Below, in pieces: positions 31,303 through 39,696 of a DNA stretch of 64,000 nucleotides. The stretch is from Candidatus Mycobacterium methanotrophicum (GTDB lineage Bacteria; Actinomycetota; Actinomycetes; Mycobacteriales; Mycobacteriaceae). The stretch is taken from the NCBI RefSeq assembly GCF_023515995.1, contig NZ_CP097320.1, positions 1,860,001-1,924,000 on the forward strand, written 5' to 3'. The notes beneath the pieces are model-generated. The model was not told the DNA's origin. It searched no databases and saw only the letters and a program-made list of their open reading frames with translations. Position numbers and translations under genes: made by a program. The number at the start of each line of letters is the position of its first letter. Within the stretch, counting starts at the first letter, position 1.

Positions 31303-31382
31303 AAGGGCCAGGGTACGCAACGGGTTGTTCAGGTGTCGGGAAAACCGGGCGTGTGCGGCGATCGGGTAAAGCGGCCGTAGCG

Positions 31383-31649
31383 GTGGCCGCCAAGCGCGGC
31401 GAGCTTGTCCCTCGTCCTCCGAGGAAGATTGAGTACGAGATTCGCTATGCCACTGCCAATGCGGCCAAGGGTTGGCAGGATCTCGCTGCAACGATCCGGA
31501 ATTCCCTCGCTGAAGCCTGGGACTTTCTGACGCGAAGCCCTTTGACCGTGACCCCGACCAACTACCCGTGCGAGGCGAACTCGGCACCATCGCCCGCGGA
31601 GGCAAGACCCATGAGCGCTGGCAGCACAAGCCGACGCTCGCAAGGTAAC
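31383..31649 (+). pseudogene. RelE/ParE-like toxin gene, frameshifted and 3'-truncated
   Basis: From GTG 31383 the frame reads VAAKRGELVPRPPRKIEYEIRYA, then NAAKGWQDLAATIRNSLAEAWDFLTRSP, a mycobacterial RelE-type toxin pattern. At about 31568 (after LTVTPTNYP) the family sequence continues in another frame as RGELGTIARGGKTHERWQHKPTL, which fits loss of one base. The gene then ends in the 27-bp repeat array and lacks the last strand, where the toxin's catalytic and basic residues would lie. Probably non-functional. Confidence 0.65.
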
Positions 31650-31711
31650 TTGCGCAGCCGGGACAGGCAAGGTAACTTGCGCAGCCGGGACAGGCAAGGT
31701 AACTTGCGCAG
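31640..31711 (+). repeat. 27-bp tandem repeat, 2.7 copies, each with a small hairpin
   Basis: Units at 31640-31666 and 31667-31693 are identical; a third runs 18 bases to 31711. Each starts with GCAAGGTAACTTGC, which folds as GCAAG / CTTGC closing a GTAA tetraloop (GNRA type in RNA). The array joins the broken RelE-like gene to the next small gene. Confidence 0.9.
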
Positions 31712-31933
31712 GTGGAGATCGCGGACAACGCCCGTAAGCACGGTGTTGCCGACGAGGACATCGAGCACGCAGTCCACAATGCCATCCGCGTAGTCAGCGG
31801 GGCCGACCGTGACCTCTACATCGGTGCCGACCGCGCTGGCCGGCTCCTTGAGGTCGTCGTTCTCGACGACGACGGCCAGCCCGTGGCGATCCACGCCATG
31901 GCGCTCCGTCCGAAGTTTTACGAGCACTTGTAG
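31712..31933 (+). CDS. Small BrnT-like protein, possible toxin
   Basis: 73 residues from GTG 31712: VEIADNARKHGVADEDIEHA, then DRDLYIGADRAGRLLEVVVL and AIHAMALRPKFYEH. The RKHGV start, the central strand with a ligand-like GADRAGR turn, and the arginine near the end resemble the BrnT/RelE-like RNase fold; that is a fold-level inference. The start directly abuts the repeat array and lacks a good ribosome site, so a few N-terminal residues may have been lost. Two bases separate its stop from the next gene's GTG/ATG. Confidence 0.6.
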   Translation: MEIADNARKHGVADEDIEHAVHNAIRVVSGADRDLYIGADRAGRLLEVVVLDDDGQPVAIHAMALRPKFYEHL

Positions 31934-31938
31934 AGGTG

Positions 31939-32226
31939 ATGGACATGCCCCGAACCCGCGAACAGCTCCAGCAAGCCGCCGACGCCGCCGAGCGGTGGCT
32001 CGACTCGCTCGACCCGGCGGCTATTGCTTCGCCGGATGCCGATGCCAGTCGGTTGCGCCGCATCGGTGATGCCGTACGCGCTGTTGCCAAGAGCCAGGTG
32101 GAATTGGCCGATGCCGTGGCCGAGGCCCGGGCGCACGGACACACGTGGACTCAGATCGCAGCCATGCTCGGCACCAGCCGCCAGGCTGCTCAGGAACGCT
32201 ACGGCGAACTAGCCGAGCGTCCGTAA
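31939..32226 (+). CDS. Small helix-turn-helix protein, possible antitoxin
   Basis: 95 residues from ATG 31939 (GTG 31936 in frame). An N-terminal helical stretch (TREQLQQAADAAERWLDSLD) is followed by a C-terminal helix-turn-helix typical of sigma-like or MerR-like DNA readers: GHTWTQIAAMLGTSRQAAQERYGEL. A DNA-binding protein immediately after a BrnT-like protein suggests a type II toxin-antitoxin pair with the toxin first, though partners are not proven. Confidence 0.65.
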   Translation: MDMPRTREQLQQAADAAERWLDSLDPAAIASPDADASRLRRIGDAVRAVAKSQVELADAVAEARAHGHTWTQIAAMLGTSRQAAQERYGELAERP

Positions 32227-32312
32227 AGCGGATCGACCCCGGGGCTCGGTGGGAGGACGGTCAGCTTGGCCGGACTGACACCCTTGTCTGACATCTAGAG
32301 ATTCGAGGTCGA

Positions 32313-32668
32313 TCAAATCCTGTCTCGCTGGTCGGCGTCATTGAGGGCGATTGCGAGCTCGGTGAGGCCGGTGACCGTGCGTACTGCTGGGTTGTTCTGC
32401 CAGTCGTGGGTGTCCTCGTTTTCGTGGTGCCAGGTCGTGTGGTAGGGCACGTAAACGGCTCGGGCGCCGATGGCAATAACCGGGAGCACATCGCTGCGAG
32501 GTGAACGCTCATCAGCATGACGATGCTCGCAGGGGGCTGTTTCCGACCATGAGGAAGCGCGGTGGTGGGCATTCCAGCAGTCGCAGTAGCTCGCTGTATT
32601 TGTGCGGCGTCTTGTCGCTGACAACTTCCACATGATCAAAGTGCTGGGCGAGTTCGGATGAACAGAGC
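32313..32668 (-). pseudogene. HAD-superfamily hydrolase, C-terminal remnant with internal insertion
   Basis: Minus-strand sequence reads ELAQHFDHVEVVSDKTPHKY, then LLRLLECPPPRFLMVGNS (the HAD motif IV region would be GNSLRSDV), and after a frame change RSDVLPVIAIGARAVYVPYHTTWHHE to a natural end. About 35 extra bases (around 32505-32545) with two stops separate GNS from RSDV. The N-terminal half, including the nucleophile Asp, is missing, cut at the IS256 fragment. Confidence 0.65.
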
Positions 32669-32679
32669 TTTCGTTCTGG

Positions 32680-32913
32680 TCACCTGATTCAGCAAACCGT
32701 CTGCGCCGTCGATCGGGGTCCCGGTCTTCACCGCGTCCTTGACCAGCGAGTCCAGCGTCTCTTCAGTGAACCCCTCTGCCAGCCGCCGCGCCGCGCTCAC
32801 ATCCTCAGCCGGCGCTTGCGTGGCCTTGGTCACAAAACACTCCTTCTGTCCGCCCCAACGGCGGTCCGATGATGGACCACCCCAGACTTACACAGATGGA
32901 ATGACACGCTCCC
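32680..32913 (-). mobile_element. IS256-family left end with transposase N-terminus
   Basis: The end at 32913 reads GGGAGCGTGTCATTCCATCT on the minus strand, of the form of IS256-type terminal repeats. The transposase starts at 32833 (MTKATQAPAEDVSAARRLAE) and continues TLDSLVKDAVKTGTPIDGADGLLNQVT, the usual N-terminus, then stops matching near 32682. Only about 50 residues remain, so it cannot move by itself. Confidence 0.7.
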
Positions 32914-33233
32914 AGCACACGCAACCAGGCATCAGCCGGGCTGGCCGCAGCCACCGAGCCCACATCGGCGGCACCCGCGCCCAGACTGCCCAGCTCCGGA
33001 ACCGCCCCGGAAACGCCAGCCAGATCGCCCAACGAAGCGGTGATCGCATTGAGCACCTGATCGATGACCACGTCAAACTCATCGGCGCGGGCCTTGGGCG
33101 CATGCGCCAACGGCCCAAGCCCGAACGTCACGAACGCGCTGACCGCCCCGGTCATCCCAATGGTGCGTCGACGCCGCTGCACCATCGCCTTACGCGAAGT
33201 TGGACTGCGCTTCCTGGAGTGTCGATCCGCCAT
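32914..33233 (-). pseudogene. Secreted mycobacterial protein, N-terminal part cut by IS256
   Basis: From ATG 33233 the frame gives a very basic N-terminus (RKRSPTSRKAMVQRRRRTIG), a hydrophobic core (MTGAVSAFVTFGLGPLAHAP) and a cleavage-like ARADEF, then a Gly/Ala/Val-rich mature part (ITASLGDLAGVSGAVPELGS). This head is typical of PGRS-like exported proteins of slow growers. At about 32914 the IS256 end begins and the frame runs on into antisense transposon sequence, so the mature domain is lost. Confidence 0.65.
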
Positions 33234-33339
33234 GGCTCAAACCCTTCCCAGGCGGCAGAGATGGGCGTACTTAAGCAGCTCTAAGGTAAACCTTGGGTTC
33301 TGCCAAGGTTGGCTTTCAGCCGAACCCGTCGAAGTTCGT

Positions 33340-33825
33340 TGCCATGCCCGACGGTCTGGAATGTCGGATAACTTTCCCGGCCTGACGGGTGACTTCTCGG
33401 GTGGTCAGCTGGGCCAAGACGACTGGCATGGCAGCGTGGGCGCGGTCCTTCGCAAACCAGTCGTTGCTCCCCGTAGACCTGGCCGGATCACGAACACTGC
33501 ACCGAGCAGGTGGTGTCCCGCTGCCGCAACAACTTCTGCGGGGAGTGTATGGAGCAGACCGGCTCGGGGTAACGCGATGGCGGCGAGTACTCCAGATGCC
33601 GTTCACGTTGTCGAGGGTGCGCTGCCTGGCCAGCTCGATCATCGCCGCTGAGCGGTCGACCGCGTCGACGTGTTCGACTCGGCGGGCTAATCGCGCCGCG
33701 AAAGCTCCGGCGCCGCATGCCGCGTCGAGGACACGACGACTGTGCTCCGGCAATTGGCCGAGCAGTAGACGCGAGCAGTAGACGGCGGTAGTAGGCATTG
33801 TGATCCCAGTCGAGCACGGCGCAGA
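33340..33825 (-). pseudogene. SAM-dependent methyltransferase, decayed
   Basis: VLDWDHNAYYRRLLL (near 33815) and, in another frame, QLPEHSRRVLDAACGAGAFA (motif I, SAM binding) then HVDAVDRSAAMIELAR belong to one class I methyltransferase. A short duplication shifts the frame near 33775, the region after motif I is deleted, and pieces of the C-terminus (LPRAGLLHTLPAEVV, then LAQLTTREVTRQAGKV) appear in two further frames. At least three lesions. Confidence 0.7.
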
Positions 33826-33961
33826 CGTTACCGGCGGGCCAGACGAAGCCCGCCGCCGAAGCCCTTTAGCCACGACCCCAACCGGTACACCATTGCCCGT
33901 ATCCTTTGACACGACGACATCAAAAAAGTGGTTCGGGACGAAGGGTACGAGTGGTCTAGGA

Positions 33962-34753
33962 GTGATTGATGATACGCGCGGTGGCAACGGTAAACCGCGA
34001 CCGAGGCGAGTGCTGCGGTCCCAAGGACCAACTTCCGGCCCTGCACGCGCGCGCAGAGCGCAACCGCGGCATCCGTCGGCCGGCGATGAGACCGCGGCCC
34101 CGCCGATCCCGCCCGATATCGAAGCGAAACAGCTGGCGCCCGAGATCCGGCGAGAACTCAGCACCTTGGATCGGGCCACCGCCGATGCCGTGGCCCGCCA
34201 CCTGGTCGCCGCCGGCGAGCTGATCGACGACGACCCCGAAGCCGCGCTGAGGCACGCGCGGGCCGCCCGGGCCCGCTCTGGCCGGATCGCCGCCGTGCGG
34301 GAAGCCGTCGGGATCGCCGCCTACCACTGTGGCGACTGGGCGCAGGCGCTGGCCGAACTGCGCACGGCACGCAGGATGGGTAGTAAGTCCCCGTTACTTC
34401 CGCTGATCATCGACTGCGAACGCGGCGTGGGCCGACCAGAACGGGCGCTTGAGCTGGCCCGTGGACCGGAGGCGGCCCTGCTCAGCGGCGAGGAAGCCGA
34501 TGAGGTGCGCATCGTCGCGGCCGGCGCCCGCGCGGACCTCGGGCAGCTCGAACAAGCCCTCACCGTCTTGTCCACACCGCAGCTGGACCCGGTACGAAGA
34601 GGGACGACCGCGGCCCGGCTGTTCTATGCATACGCGGAGACACTGCTGGCGCTGGACCGGCGCGACGAGGCGCTGGAATGGTTCCTGCGCGCCGCGGCCG
34701 CCGACATCGAGGGTGTCACCGATGCCGAAGACCGAGTGAGCGAGCTCGGCTGA
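33962..34753 (+). CDS. TPR-type conserved protein (Rv1691 type)
   Basis: 263 residues. A basic, Pro/Arg-rich N-terminus (about 1-45) is followed by a helical-repeat body: APEIRRELSTLDRATADAVA, then DDDPEAALRHARAARARSGRI, CGDWAQALAELRTARRMG and RRDEALEWFLRAAAAD, a tetratricopeptide pattern. GTG 33962 is the only usable start before the conserved part; the ribosome site is poor. It is coupled to the phosphatase one base downstream. Probably a scaffold protein; role unknown. Confidence 0.8.
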   Translation: MIDDTRGGNGKPRPRRVLRSQGPTSGPARARRAQPRHPSAGDETAAPPIPPDIEAKQLAPEIRRELSTLDRATADAVARHLVAAGELIDDDPEAALRHARAARARSGRIAAVREAVGIAAYHCGDWAQALAELRTARRMGSKSPLLPLIIDCERGVGRPERALELARGPEAALLSGEEADEVRIVAAGARADLGQLEQALTVLSTPQLDPVRRGTTAARLFYAYAETLLALDRRDEALEWFLRAAAADIEGVTDAEDRVSELG

Positions 34754-34754
34754 C

Positions 34755-35759
34755 GTGGGAACGCTTGCGCAACAATATGATTGCCTACTTCTAGACCTGG
34801 ACGGGACGGTGTTCTGCGGCCATCAGCTGACCGAGGGAGCGGCGGACTCGTTGGATAGGGCTCCGGGCCGCAAGCTCTTCGTGACCAACAACGCCTCGCG
34901 CAGCGCCGACGAAGTTGTCGACCATCTGCGCGACATCGGCCTGAAGGCGACCGCCGAGGATGTGGTCACCAGCGCGCAAAGCGCCGCCCGTGTGCTGGCC
35001 GCGCAACTGGCTCCCGAGTCGCGGGTGCTGGTGGTCGGCACCGATTCGCTGGCCGAGGAGATCACGGCTGTCGGGCTGCGGCCGGTACGCGTATTCCAAG
35101 ACGAACCGCACGCCGTTGTCCAAGGTCACTCGACCGAAACCAGCTGGATCAACCTCGCCGAGGCGGCGCTGGCCATCCGCGCCGGGGCGCTGTGGGTAGC
35201 GGCCAATGTCGACGCGACCCTGCCCACCGAATGCGGTCTGCTGCCGGGCAACGGCGCCATGGTGGCCGCGCTGAAAGCAGCGACCGGGGCCGAGCCTCAG
35301 GTGGCGGGCAAGCCGTCGCCGACTTTGATGACAGATGCGTTGGCGCGCGGCGACTTTCGCGCGCCGCTGGTGGTCGGCGATCGACTGAACACCGATATCG
35401 CGGCCGCCAACGCGGCCGGGCTGCCCAGCTTGATGGTTCTGTGCGGCGTCAATTCCGCGCGGGATGCGGTCCACGCTGTGCCTGAACAACGCGCCACCTA
35501 CATCGGCTACGACCTGCGCGCGCTGCACCAGACCGCCGATGAGCTCGCGGTTGCGCCGCAAGCGGCATGGCGCGTCCAGACTGGGGAGATGTCGGTAAGG
35601 GTCAGCACCGGCCGCGGCGATGAGGCGCGCGATGACCTGTCGATCGTTCGTGCCGTCGCCAACGCCGTCTGGGCGCTCGATGGCGACCCGCGCGCGGTCA
35701 CCATCAAAGCCGGCGACGATTCCGCACACGACGCCCTGCAACGGTGGTCTCTGGTCTGA
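34755..35759 (+). CDS. HAD-superfamily phosphatase (NagD/PGP type, Rv1692)
   Basis: 334 residues. Motif I DLDGTVFCG (nucleophile Asp), motif II LFVTNNASRS, motif III Lys in GKPSPTLM, motif IV VVGDRLNTDIAAANAAGL; the C2-type cap lies between II and III. The M. tuberculosis homologue has been described as a glycerol-3-phosphate phosphatase acting in lipid recycling. A further domain of about 70 residues at the C-terminus (from AAWRVQTGEMSVRV) is shared with the mycobacterial orthologue. GTG 34755 follows the previous stop after one base. Confidence 0.92.
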   Translation: MGTLAQQYDCLLLDLDGTVFCGHQLTEGAADSLDRAPGRKLFVTNNASRSADEVVDHLRDIGLKATAEDVVTSAQSAARVLAAQLAPESRVLVVGTDSLAEEITAVGLRPVRVFQDEPHAVVQGHSTETSWINLAEAALAIRAGALWVAANVDATLPTECGLLPGNGAMVAALKAATGAEPQVAGKPSPTLMTDALARGDFRAPLVVGDRLNTDIAAANAAGLPSLMVLCGVNSARDAVHAVPEQRATYIGYDLRALHQTADELAVAPQAAWRVQTGEMSVRVSTGRGDEARDDLSIVRAVANAVWALDGDPRAVTIKAGDDSAHDALQRWSLV

Positions 35760-35772
35760 ATCCGATAGCGTT

Positions 35773-35833
35773 ATGACCGAAATGACTCGCGCCGGCGACG
35801 ATGCAGAGCGTAGCGATGAGAAGGAGCGGCGCA
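35773..35833 (+). repeat. Single MIRU-like element before the small gene at 35834
   Basis: GCCGGCGACGATGCAGAGCG (from 35791) and AGAAGGAGCGGCGCA match the MIRU unit found between argF and argR. It supplies the Shine-Dalgarno of the next gene. A 25-codon frame from ATG 35773 ([20 protein letters not shown]) reads through it and overlaps the next start, the arrangement described for MIRUs. Confidence 0.8.
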
Positions 35834-36010
35834 ATGACTACCAATCCTGATCAGATTCGCGCCCAGATCGACGCCGTGCTCGCTGAGCTGCCTGATCTTG
35901 CCGATGTCGAGAACGTGCCCGCCGAAGCCGATCTCGAAGAGGTAGCGCGCCGGCTGTCTGTTGCACACGACATGCTGGTACAGGCGCTGGAGTCGACGGA
36001 GAAGGGCTGA
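35834..36010 (+). CDS. Small conserved protein (Rv1693 type)
   Basis: 58 residues: MTTNPDQIRAQIDAVLAELP, then an acidic ADLEEVARRLSVAHDMLVQALEST. All-helical, acidic, no membrane segment or known catalytic motif. Conserved in position between the Rv1692-type phosphatase and tlyA. ATG 35834 is placed right after the MIRU ribosome site; earlier in-frame ATGs lie inside the repeat. Function unknown. Confidence 0.8.
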   Translation: MTTNPDQIRAQIDAVLAELPDLADVENVPAEADLEEVARRLSVAHDMLVQALESTEKG

Positions 36011-36017
36011 GTGTGCC

Positions 36018-36884
36018 GTGCCGCGGCGTAGCCGTGTTGACGTCGAGCTGGTTCGGCGCGGGCTGGCCCGATCTCGCCAGCAGGCCGCAGAGTTGATCGA
36101 CGCCGGAAAGGTCAGCATTGACGGCATGCCGGCGGTCAAGCCCGGCACCGCCGTCGCAGCGACTGCCGCCCTTCGTGTCGCCGACGACGCCGAGCGTGGC
36201 TGGGTGTCGCGTGGCGCCCACAAACTCATCGGTGCGCTCGACACCTTCGGGATCAGCGTCACGGGTCGGCGCTGCCTGGATGCCGGCGCGTCCACCGGCG
36301 GGTTCACCGAAGTATTACTGGATCGTGGCGCACGCGAAGTGGTCGCCGTCGACGTCGGATATGGCCAGCTGGCCTGGTCGCTGCGGTCGGATCCGCGGGT
36401 GGCCGTCGTCGAGCGGACCAACGCGCGGGAGCTGACAGCTGCGATGATCGGCGGCCCGGTTGAAATCGTCGTCGCCGACCTGTCGTTCATCTCGCTGAAC
36501 ACGGTGTTGCCTGCGCTGACTGGATGCGCATCGCACGACGCAGATATCTTTCCCATGGTGAAGCCGCAGTTCGAGGTGGGCAAAGGTCAGGTAGGCGCGG
36601 GGGGAGTCGTGCACGACCCGGGGCTGCGGGCGGGCGCGGTGCTTGCCGTCGGGCGCCACGCCGAACAGCTGGGATGGCACACCGTCGGGGTCACCGCCAG
36701 CCCGCTACCGGGCCCGTCGGGCAACGTCGAATACTTCCTGTGGCTGCGCGCGGAGACCGACCGGGGCTTGTCGGATGATGAATTGGCACGCGTGGTCCAA
36801 GCCGCCGTCGATAGCGGTCCGGTGACGATGCGGGCCGGTACGGCCCGCGGAGGAGGCGGACAATCAGAAGGCGGTCCACGATGA
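36018..36884 (+). CDS. tlyA: 16S/23S rRNA 2'-O-methyltransferase TlyA
   Basis: Methylates ribose positions in both rRNAs; loss gives capreomycin/viomycin resistance in M. tuberculosis. 288 residues: N-terminal S4-like RNA-binding domain ([20 protein letters not shown], then GKVSIDG), RGAHKL, the FtsJ-type SAM motif [20 protein letters not shown], and [19 protein letters not shown], which hold the K-D-K-E type tetrad. GTG 36018 matches the family start. The stop overlaps ppnK as ATGA. Confidence 0.96.
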   Translation: MPRRSRVDVELVRRGLARSRQQAAELIDAGKVSIDGMPAVKPGTAVAATAALRVADDAERGWVSRGAHKLIGALDTFGISVTGRRCLDAGASTGGFTEVLLDRGAREVVAVDVGYGQLAWSLRSDPRVAVVERTNARELTAAMIGGPVEIVVADLSFISLNTVLPALTGCASHDADIFPMVKPQFEVGKGQVGAGGVVHDPGLRAGAVLAVGRHAEQLGWHTVGVTASPLPGPSGNVEYFLWLRAETDRGLSDDELARVVQAAVDSGPVTMRAGTARGGGGQSEGGPR

Positions 36885-37804
36885 AGCGTGAGCGCACCGT
36901 GCTGCTGGTGGTCCACACCGGACGTGAGGAAGCTACCGACACCGCCCGTCGCGTCGAAAAGGTGCTCGGCGACAACGGAATTGGCTTGCGAGTGTTGTCG
37001 GCTGAGGCGGTCGACAAAGGTCCGCTGCATCTTTCCCCGGACGATATGCGCGCGTTGGGCGTCGACATTGAGGTCGTCGATGCCGACCCGAACGCCGCTG
37101 ACGGCTGCGAGCTGGTGGTGGGGCTCGGCGGCGACGGCACCTTTCTGCGGGCCGCGGAGCTGGCACGGAATGCCTGCATTCCGGTGCTGGGCGTCAACCT
37201 GGGCCGGATCGGTTTCCTGGCCGAAGCAGAAGCCGGCGCGATCGATACGGTGCTCGAGCATGTCGTGGCCCGGAGCTACCGAGTCGACGACCGCTTGACG
37301 CTCGACATCGCGGTGCAGGTCAAGGGTGAGGTGATCAGCCGCGGATGGGCGCTCAACGACGCCAGCTTGGAAAAGGGACCGCGGTTGGGAGTGCTCGGAG
37401 TGGTCCTCGAGGTCGACGGTCGGCCGGTGTCGACCTTCGGCTGCGACGGGGTGCTGGTGTCAACCCCCACCGGATCCACGGCTTACGCATTCTCCGCGGG
37501 CGGCCCCGTGCTGTGGCCGGATCTCGAAGCGCTCCTGGTAGTGCCCAACAACGCTCACGCACTGTTCGCCCGGCCGATGGTGACCACTCCGGACGCCGCG
37601 ATCGCCATCGAAATCGAGCCCGAGGGGCACGACGCAATCGTGTTCTGCGATGGCCGCCGCCAGATGCTGGTACCGGCCGGTGGACGGTTGGAAGTGCAGC
37701 GCTGCGAGGTGTCGGTGAAATGGGCGCGGCTGGATAGTGCGCCGTTCACCGACCGCCTGGTCCGCAAGTTCCGCTTGCCGGTCACCGGCTGGCGCGGACG
37801 GTAA
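36881..37804 (+). CDS. ppnK: NAD kinase
   Basis: Phosphorylates NAD to NADP. 307 residues with the GGDG motif ([18 protein letters not shown]), [14 protein letters not shown], the LNDASLEKG motif (NE/D type), and the Gly-rich [17 protein letters not shown]. Essential supplier of NADP(H). It overlaps tlyA and is followed after 12 bases by recN: tlyA-ppnK-recN form one transcript, as across actinobacteria. Confidence 0.96.
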   Translation: MKRERTVLLVVHTGREEATDTARRVEKVLGDNGIGLRVLSAEAVDKGPLHLSPDDMRALGVDIEVVDADPNAADGCELVVGLGGDGTFLRAAELARNACIPVLGVNLGRIGFLAEAEAGAIDTVLEHVVARSYRVDDRLTLDIAVQVKGEVISRGWALNDASLEKGPRLGVLGVVLEVDGRPVSTFGCDGVLVSTPTGSTAYAFSAGGPVLWPDLEALLVVPNNAHALFARPMVTTPDAAIAIEIEPEGHDAIVFCDGRRQMLVPAGGRLEVQRCEVSVKWARLDSAPFTDRLVRKFRLPVTGWRGR

Positions 37805-37816
37805 CGGTGCGGGCTG

Positions 37817-39592
37817 GTGCTCAGTGAGATTCGCATCGAGGCGCTGGGCGCCATCACCGTCGCCACGGCCGAATTCGACCGAGGGCTAACGGTCCTCACG
37901 GGGGAGACCGGCACCGGTAAGACGATGGTGGTCACCGGTCTGCACCTGCTGGGCGGGGGCCGCGCCGACGCCAACCGCGTCCGCTCGGGAGCCGACCGGG
38001 CCGTGGTCGAAGGCCGCTTCAGCACTGCCGATCTCGACCAGAACGCCGCTGCGCAGATCGAGGAGATGCTGGACGCCTCGGGAGCCGAACGTGATGAGGA
38101 CGGCAGCATCATCGCACTGCGCTCGGTCAGCCGCGACGGTCCTTCGCGCGCCTATCTTGGCGGGCGCAGTGTGCCCGCCAAGACGCTGAGCGGCTTCACC
38201 ACTGAGCTGCTCACATTGCACGGACAAAACGACCAGCTGCGGCTGATGCGACCCGACGAGCAACGCGGCGCGCTCGACCGGTTCGCGGCCGTCGGCACCC
38301 GGCTGGAGCGTTATCGCAAACTGCGCGACGCGTGGCGGTCCGCGCGGCGCGACCTCGTCGACCGAAACAACCGGGCCCGCGAACTGGCTCAGGAGGCCGA
38401 CCGGCTGAAATTCGCCCTGCATGAGATCGACGCCGTCGACGCCGCACCCGGTGAAGACGACGCGCTGATCGACGACATCCGTCGGCTCTCCGAACTCGAC
38501 GCGCTGCGCGAGGCTGCCGCCGGCGCACGCGTCGCGCTGTCCGGGGCCGCGGAGGACACCGCTGCCGATCTGATCGGCCAGCCGGCGTCGGCGGCCGACA
38601 GCTTGGCCCGAGCGAAGGCGGCGCTGGAGTCGACCGAGGACGTCACGCTGCGTGGGCTGGCGGGCCAACTCGGCGACGCGCTCGCAGTGGTCGGCGAGGC
38701 CGCCCGCGAACTCGGCAACTACCTGAACGAATTACCTGCCGACGCGAGCACTTTGGACACTAAGTTGGCCCGGCAAGCCGAACTGCGCACGCTCACCCGC
38801 AAATACGCCGCCGATATCGACGGCGTGCTGGCGTGGGCCCGCGAATCGCGCGAGCGGCTGGCCCACTTGGACGTCTCCGAAGAGGCGCTGGCCGGCCTGC
38901 ACCGTCGTGTCGACGAGCTGGCACACCAATTGGCCTCCGCGTCAACCGAACTCAGCAAGGCTCGCAGCCAAGCCGCGAAGCGACTGGCCAAGCAAGTCAC
39001 GGCCGAGTTGTCGGGGCTGGCGATGTCCGATGCCGAATTCACCATCACCGTGACGACCATGCCGGCCGCTCTCGACGATCCCGCCACGCTGATACTGCCC
39101 TCAGGTGAGCGGGCCCACGCCGGCGGAGACGGTGTGGACCAGGTCGAGTTCGGCTTCACTGCGCATCGCAACACCACGGTGCTGCCGCTGTCGAAAAGCG
39201 CGTCCGGCGGCGAACTGTCGCGGGTGATGTTGGCACTGGAAGTGGTGCTCGCGGCGTCAATGGCCGGGACCACGATGGTTTTCGACGAGGTCGACGCCGG
39301 CGTGGGCGGCCGGGCGGCGGTGCAGATCGGGCGGCGACTGGCGCGGTTGGCCCGCAACCGCCAAGTCATCGTGGTCACACATCTGCCGCAGGTTGCTGCC
39401 TACGCCGACGTTCACCTCATGGTCGAGAGCACGGGGAGAAATGGCGCCAGCGGAGTCCGGCGCCTCGACGGCGACGACCGGGTTGCCGAGTTGGCCAGGA
39501 TGCTGGCCGGACTCGGTGAGTCTGAGGCGGCGCGCGCCCATGCGCGGGAGCTGCTCGAGGCTGCAGACCGTGACCGGATTGCGGCCCAGTGA
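37817..39592 (+). CDS. recN: DNA repair protein RecN
   Basis: SMC-like ATPase that acts early at double-strand breaks. 591 residues: Walker A in LTGETGTGKTMVV near the N-terminus, two long coiled-coil arms (about 150-370) around a hinge, the ABC signature KSASGGELSRVMLALE, and Walker B TTMVFDEVDAGVGG near the C-terminus, then VTHLPQVAAYAD. GTG 37817 gives VLSEIRIEALGAI, the usual head. Confidence 0.96.
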   Translation: MLSEIRIEALGAITVATAEFDRGLTVLTGETGTGKTMVVTGLHLLGGGRADANRVRSGADRAVVEGRFSTADLDQNAAAQIEEMLDASGAERDEDGSIIALRSVSRDGPSRAYLGGRSVPAKTLSGFTTELLTLHGQNDQLRLMRPDEQRGALDRFAAVGTRLERYRKLRDAWRSARRDLVDRNNRARELAQEADRLKFALHEIDAVDAAPGEDDALIDDIRRLSELDALREAAAGARVALSGAAEDTAADLIGQPASAADSLARAKAALESTEDVTLRGLAGQLGDALAVVGEAARELGNYLNELPADASTLDTKLARQAELRTLTRKYAADIDGVLAWARESRERLAHLDVSEEALAGLHRRVDELAHQLASASTELSKARSQAAKRLAKQVTAELSGLAMSDAEFTITVTTMPAALDDPATLILPSGERAHAGGDGVDQVEFGFTAHRNTTVLPLSKSASGGELSRVMLALEVVLAASMAGTTMVFDEVDAGVGGRAAVQIGRRLARLARNRQVIVVTHLPQVAAYADVHLMVESTGRNGASGVRRLDGDDRVAELARMLAGLGESEAARAHARELLEAADRDRIAAQ

Positions 39593-39602
39593 GGACATTC
39601 AG

Positions 39603-39630
39603 TTGTGTGGCAGATGTGACAAGATATAAC
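39603..39630 (+). promoter_or_regulatory. Candidate promoter for steA-mctB
   Basis: TTGTGT (39603-39608), 16 bases, TATAAC (39625-39630). It lies in the 104-base gap after recN, which would give steA a 5' leader of about 60 bases. Confidence 0.5.
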
Positions 39631-39696
39631 TTCTGAGGCTGTTGTTACGGCGCGCCTCCCCGCTCGGGCTCACCTTCACCGACAGAATCGTCGTTC

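Noticed and set aside
31640..31711. CRISPR array
   Set aside because: Units are directly adjacent without spacers and there are only two full copies; no cas genes nearby.
33316..34179. 287-codon minus-strand ORF
   Set aside because: Only its middle matches the decayed methyltransferase; the rest is antisense to the TPR gene.
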